Below are positions 1 through 5,753 of a stretch of DNA of 5,753 bases, in pieces. The notes under the pieces were generated by a model that did not search any database, was not told the DNA's origin, and saw nothing but the letters and a program-made list of their open reading frames with translations. Numbering within the stretch: the stretch's first letter is position 1; each line of letters opens with the position of its first letter. Position numbers and translations under genes: made by a program. The DNA comes from Pseudomonadota bacterium (GTDB lineage: Bacteria; Pseudomonadota; Gammaproteobacteria; Acidithiobacillales; Acidithiobacillaceae). The stretch is taken from the NCBI GenBank assembly GCA_021839095.1, contig JAKCBU010000086.1:1-5753 (forward strand), read 5' to 3'.

Positions 1-57
1 GGTGCGCTGCGTGAAGGCGCGACCATGGTAGCCGGGGATCTGCGTCATGACACCTGA
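1..57 (+). CDS. C-terminal end of an upstream gene, probably PreT (partial, 5' end missing)
   Basis: Reading from base 1, this frame stays open and ends at TGA 55-57, giving GALREGATMVAGDLRHDT. The other two frames stop sooner (TGA at 12-14, TAG at 29-31). The piece resembles the final helix of GltD/PreT-type FAD-NAD(P)H oxidoreductases, which usually end in a pattern like A-V-x-E-G-x-x-A-A; only the A-L-R-E-G part is really similar. PreT is the electron-input subunit that passes NAD(P)H electrons through FAD and Fe-S clusters to PreA, and preT normally sits directly before preA. The gene overlaps preA by 11 bases (47-57), which suggests translational coupling. Eighteen residues cannot prove the family; the assignment rests mainly on position next to preA. 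Confidence 0.5.
   Translation, partial: GALREGATMVAGDLRHDT
34..38 (+). promoter_or_regulatory. Probable ribosome binding site of preA
   Basis: GGGGA lies 8 bases before the ATG at 47 and inside the end of the upstream gene. It is a modest Shine-Dalgarno match. It supports ATG 47 as the start, which is also where the family's N-terminal homology (x-F-A-G-I-x-S-P-N-P-F-W-L-A-S-A-P-P-T) begins. Confidence 0.45.
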
Positions 58-1369
58 TTTAAACACTGAATTTGCCGGTATCCGTTCACCCAACCCCTTC
101 TGGCTGGCCTCGGCGCCGCCCACGGATCGCGCGGTGAATGTGCAGCGGGCTTTCACGGCGGGGTGGGGCGGGGTGGTGTGGAAGACGCTGGGCGTCGATC
201 CGCCGGTGGTGAACGTCAGTGGCCCTCGCTATGGTTTTTGGCAGGGCGATAATCGCCGGGTGCAGGGTTTCAGCAATATCGAACTGATCAGCGATCGTCC
301 CATCCGGATCAATCTGCGGGAGATTGCGGAGATCAAGGCGCAGTGGCCGGATCGGGCGGTGGTGGTGTCGGTGATGTTCCCGCTGGAGGCGTCGGTATGG
401 GCGGAATGGCTGCCGCGCATCGAGGCCACGGGCGCCGACGGGATTGAGCTCAATCTGGGTTGTCCCCATGGGATGTCGGAGCGCGGCATGGGCTCCGCCA
501 TGGGGCAGGCGCCGGAACTGGTCGAGAGGGTAACGTGCCTGGCCAAGGCGCATACGCGCCTGCCAGTGATCGTCAAGCTGACGCCCAACGTGACCGATAT
601 CACCTGGAGCGCGGCGGCGGCGCGGGCGGGTGGCGCCGATGCGGTATCGCTGATCAATACCATCAACTCTATCGTCAGCGTCGATCTGGAGCGGATGGCC
701 CCCATGCCGACCGTGGATGGCAAAGGGACCCATGGCGGCTACTGCGGGCCGGCGGTCAAACCCATAGCCCTGAACATGGTGGCGGAAATCGCTCGACACC
801 CCACCCTTGCCGGCCTTCCCATCTCGGGCATCGGGGGCGTCAGCGACTGGCGCGGCGCTGCCGAGTTCATGGCGTTGGGTGCAAGCAATGTTCAGGTGTG
901 TACGGCGGCGATGCTCTATGGTTTTCGCATGGTCGAGGATCTGGTGGGCGGCCTGCGGAGCTGGATGACCGGGCAGGGTCATACCCGCTTGGAAGACTTT
1001 ATCGGGCGGGCGATTCCCAACGTCCGCGACTGGAGCCAGCTCAATCTCAATTTTGTCACGAAAGCTAAAATTGACGCTCATCGCTGCATTGGTTGCGGGC
1101 GCTGTTATATCGCCTGTGAGGATACTTCCCATCAGGCCATTGGGCGCGTCGCGGATACCGGACGTTACCAGGTGCGTGCCGAAGACTGTGTCGGCTGTAA
1201 TCTTTGTGTTGCGGTCTGCCCGGTCAGCGATTGCATCAGCATGGAAACCCTGGACAGCGGTGTCGATCCACGGACGGGTGTTCCCATCACCACGCAGCCC
1301 ATGAACTGGGCGCAACACCCCAACAATCCGGTGGCACCGTGCCTGAGTGGCGAACGCCAGGGAGACTAG
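47..1369 (+). CDS. preA: NAD-dependent dihydropyrimidine dehydrogenase subunit PreA
   Basis: Catalytic subunit of the bacterial NAD-dependent dihydropyrimidine dehydrogenase. With PreT it reduces uracil and thymine to 5,6-dihydrouracil/dihydrothymine in the cytoplasm, the first step of reductive pyrimidine breakdown. The 440-residue protein has a dihydroorotate-dehydrogenase-like FMN barrel (about 5-310) and a C-terminal two-cluster ferredoxin (about 340-400). Visible landmarks are NPFWLASAPPT (16-26), the active-site segment ELNLGCPHGM (134-143) with Cys139 matching the catalytic Cys671 of mammalian DPD and Asn136 matching Asn668, KLTPNVTDI (177-185), and Asn204-Thr205, matching the Asn-Thr pair of DPD. 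The Fe-S ligands are Cys347/350/353/357 and Cys381/384/387/391. The last 40 residues (NWAQHPNNP) resemble the tail of Pseudomonas PydA. The gene overlaps its upstream neighbour and ends 3 bases before the hydantoinase gene. It appears intact, with all key residues present. Confidence 0.96.
   Translation: MTPDLNTEFAGIRSPNPFWLASAPPTDRAVNVQRAFTAGWGGVVWKTLGVDPPVVNVSGPRYGFWQGDNRRVQGFSNIELISDRPIRINLREIAEIKAQWPDRAVVVSVMFPLEASVWAEWLPRIEATGADGIELNLGCPHGMSERGMGSAMGQAPELVERVTCLAKAHTRLPVIVKLTPNVTDITWSAAAARAGGADAVSLINTINSIVSVDLERMAPMPTVDGKGTHGGYCGPAVKPIALNMVAEIARHPTLAGLPISGIGGVSDWRGAAEFMALGASNVQVCTAAMLYGFRMVEDLVGGLRSWMTGQGHTRLEDFIGRAIPNVRDWSQLNLNFVTKAKIDAHRCIGCGRCYIACEDTSHQAIGRVADTGRYQVRAEDCVGCNLCVAVCPVSDCISMETLDSGVDPRTGVPITTQPMNWAQHPNNPVAPCLSGERQGD
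160..181 (+). other. G-tract cluster early in preA (possible G-quadruplex)
   Basis: Three runs of four G (160-163, 165-168, 170-173) are separated by single bases, followed by GG at 175-176 and GG at 180-181. They encode the conserved A-G-W-G-G-V-V-W segment of PreA. There are only three long runs, so a full three-layer quadruplex would need a bulge or a partner run; a two-layer form is possible. Any biological role is inference. Confidence 0.3.
1359..1364 (+). promoter_or_regulatory. Ribosome binding site of the dihydropyrimidinase gene
   Basis: AGGGAG sits 8 bases before ATG 1373 and just before the preA stop (TAG 1367-1369). It is a strong Shine-Dalgarno match and fixes the start. A ribosome ending preA is almost on top of it, so the two genes are probably co-translated. 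Confidence 0.8.
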
Positions 1370-4381
<3,012 letters not shown>

Positions 4382-4389
<8 letters not shown>

Positions 4390-5743
4390 AGCGGCGAATT
4401 TGGAGACCCCTCATGTGGAAACCTTGGGGGTGGCGCCAGTCCCCGGCGGGGACCGTACCATGCGCCCCGGTATGTTATTTCTGATCTGGGCGTTGGCCTC
4501 CGCCTCGGCAACGACACCGGTGATTGGTTTGCTACTCCATGGTGTCGGACTGTGGAATTTCGTCCTGATCGTATTGCTCGCCACCGGTATCGGGCTGATA
4601 CCGGCGATGCTGCTATCGCATATGGGCCGTCAGACCCCCATCATCTCCATGGTGATGGCGCGGCGTACTTTCGGTATCGGGGGCGCCACCCTGCTGGCTA
4701 TTTTATATACCATCCTCGGTGCCGGGTGGTTCGGCCTGAATACGGACGTCGGCGGGAATATTCTCGACACCTTGTTTCCGGGTTTTGGCATACTCTGGTA
4801 TATCGTTTTGGGTGTGCTGCAAATTGTTCTGGTATTTTTTGGCATGGAGATGCTGGAAAAGTTTTATCAGTACACGGCCCTGCTTTTTCTGCTCTGCTAT
4901 GCCGTGCTGGTCTATTATCTGTTTACCCAACATCCTTTCGTCCTTCCGGTAGCGACGCATCGTGTGGATTGGGGCAAGGATATCGATTGGGTGTTGAGTT
5001 TCAGTCTGCTGGCCTGGGCCTATGATTTCCCCACGGTCACCCGTTTTTGTGTTCCATGGACTGCACAGGAAAAACCCTCAGACCGGGCGCTTTACTTGCT
5101 TTCCCCCGCCATCGGCGTGATGTCCGCGGTATTTTTCATGGGCCTCTTGGGTCTGGTATCGCTGCAGATGACGGGGGACTGGAATATCGCCTTGCTCGGT
5201 AAAAACCTTCCATTCTGGGGAGAAGTCTCCGCTATCGGGGTGATTCTCGCCATCGCCCATACCAACGCCATGAACTTGTATCCAGCGGTGACCAAGCTGC
5301 TTGCCGTCATCAGTGTCGCTGGCAAACCACATCGGTTTATGCAGCCTGCCATCGTCATTCTGCTCGGCGTTTTCGCCACTCTGCTGGCAATTGCGGGGAT
5401 TCTGAATCTTATCGAGGGGTTTCTTTCCATGCTGGGATCTTTGCTTTTCCCCTTCAGCTTCATTCTGGTGATCGACTGGTTTCACGGCAAGCACTATAAC
5501 GATGCCATTTCCCTATTTTATCAACGAGCCCATACCTGGACAGATTATTTTCTGTGGCCAGCACCCTGGGCGCTCGGCGCGTTGATCTTCGGGATTATAC
5601 TGGCACAGTTGGGCGTTCTAATCGCCCCGGCACTCATCCATATATTGCCCTGGCAGGTGTGCTCCGCCCTGATGACCGCGGTGATTTATTACAGCGGCCT
5701 CCGCGTTATGGAACAACGTGTGCAACGGAGAAAAATGGCATGA
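4382..5743 (+). CDS. Second NCS1-superfamily permease (purine/cytosine permease, CodB-like)
   Basis: Polytopic inner-membrane transporter of 453 residues, the usual length for CodB-type cytosine/purine permeases (E. coli CodB is about 419). After a short polar N-terminus come about 12 hydrophobic segments (first roughly 29-52, last roughly 418-440). Family features are RRTFGIGG (94-101, compare RFSFGVKG in CodB), GWFGLN (115-120) in segment 3, PTVTRF (217-222) after segment 6, and TNAMNLY (294-300) in segment 8, which aligns without gaps to TNDNALY of CodB. It is quite unlike the transporter upstream: no N-terminal DLAP/RTW motif and no DYxxVRRR motif. Asp122 and Asp215 lie in or beside membrane segments. 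The start at 4382 overlaps the preceding stop by 8 bases (TGA 4387-4389); the longer in-frame ATG 4121 would add 87 residues read from the other gene's coding region. Substrate unknown: a pyrimidine base, dihydropyrimidine or related ring compound is inferred from the operon. Confidence 0.85.
5727..5730 (+). promoter_or_regulatory. Ribosome binding site of the next gene
   Basis: GGAG is followed after 9 bases by ATG 5740, which overlaps the permease stop (TGA 5741-5743) as ATGA. The other nearby ATG (5735) is in the permease frame and only two codons from its stop, so it is not a gene start. Confidence 0.6.
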
Positions 5744-5753
5744 ACCGTCCCCT
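5740..5753 (+). CDS. Start of a further operon gene (partial, 3' end missing)
   Basis: ATG AAC CGT CCC CT begins an open frame (M-N-R-P) in an ATGA overlap with the permease stop, behind a well-spaced GGAG. The same overlap style is used at the hydantoinase/transporter junction, so the operon probably continues. Four codons say nothing about function. An N-carbamoyl-beta-alanine amidohydrolase would complete the pathway and is the natural guess, but this is context only. Confidence 0.55.

Noticed and set aside
460..1068. A 202-codon plus-strand frame inside preA.
   Set aside because: Low-complexity Gly/Arg/Asp-rich product in a shifted frame of a well-conserved gene.
86..1318. A 410-codon open frame on the minus strand, antisense to preA.
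   Set aside because: It mirrors the codon structure of preA in G+C-rich DNA, its product is rich in Arg, His and Pro with no recognisable domain, and preA itself is certain.

Overview
The window is one stretch of a tightly packed, single-strand (+) operon for reductive pyrimidine catabolism. It has almost no non-coding DNA: neighbouring genes overlap by 4 to 11 bases or are 3 bases apart. High G+C, GCG/CGC/ATC-rich codon use and good Shine-Dalgarno sites suggest a proteobacterium. The PreA and dihydropyrimidinase proteins look, from memory, most like those of the Pseudomonas-type pyd/dht clusters. I cannot name the genus; an acidophilic or environmental gamma- or beta-proteobacterium would fit.

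Layout: (1) positions 1-57 hold the last 18 codons of an upstream gene, probably the NAD(P)H/FAD subunit PreT of dihydropyrimidine dehydrogenase. (2) 47-1369 is preA, the FMN and 2x[4Fe-4S] subunit that reduces uracil/thymine to the 5,6-dihydro form. (3) 1373-2839 is a dihydropyrimidinase (D-hydantoinase family) with every metal ligand present; it opens the dihydropyrimidine ring to an N-carbamoyl-beta-amino acid. (4) 2836-4389 is an NCS1-family nucleobase/hydantoin-type transporter of the Mhp1-like kind. (5) 4382-5743 is a second, very different NCS1-superfamily transporter, nearer to CodB. (6) 5740-5753 is the first four codons of another gene, with its own ribosome binding site.

Together the genes take up a pyrimidine base or its dihydro/hydantoin relative (two permeases), reduce it (PreT/PreA) and hydrolyse the ring (dihydropyrimidinase). 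The third enzyme, beta-ureidopropionase, is not in the window and may lie just beyond either end. No promoter, terminator, RNA gene, mobile element, CRISPR array or long non-coding stretch was seen. The known parts are ordinary; the most distinctive points are the pair of unlike NCS1 transporters side by side, the changed binding-site residues in both, and a G-tract cluster early in preA.
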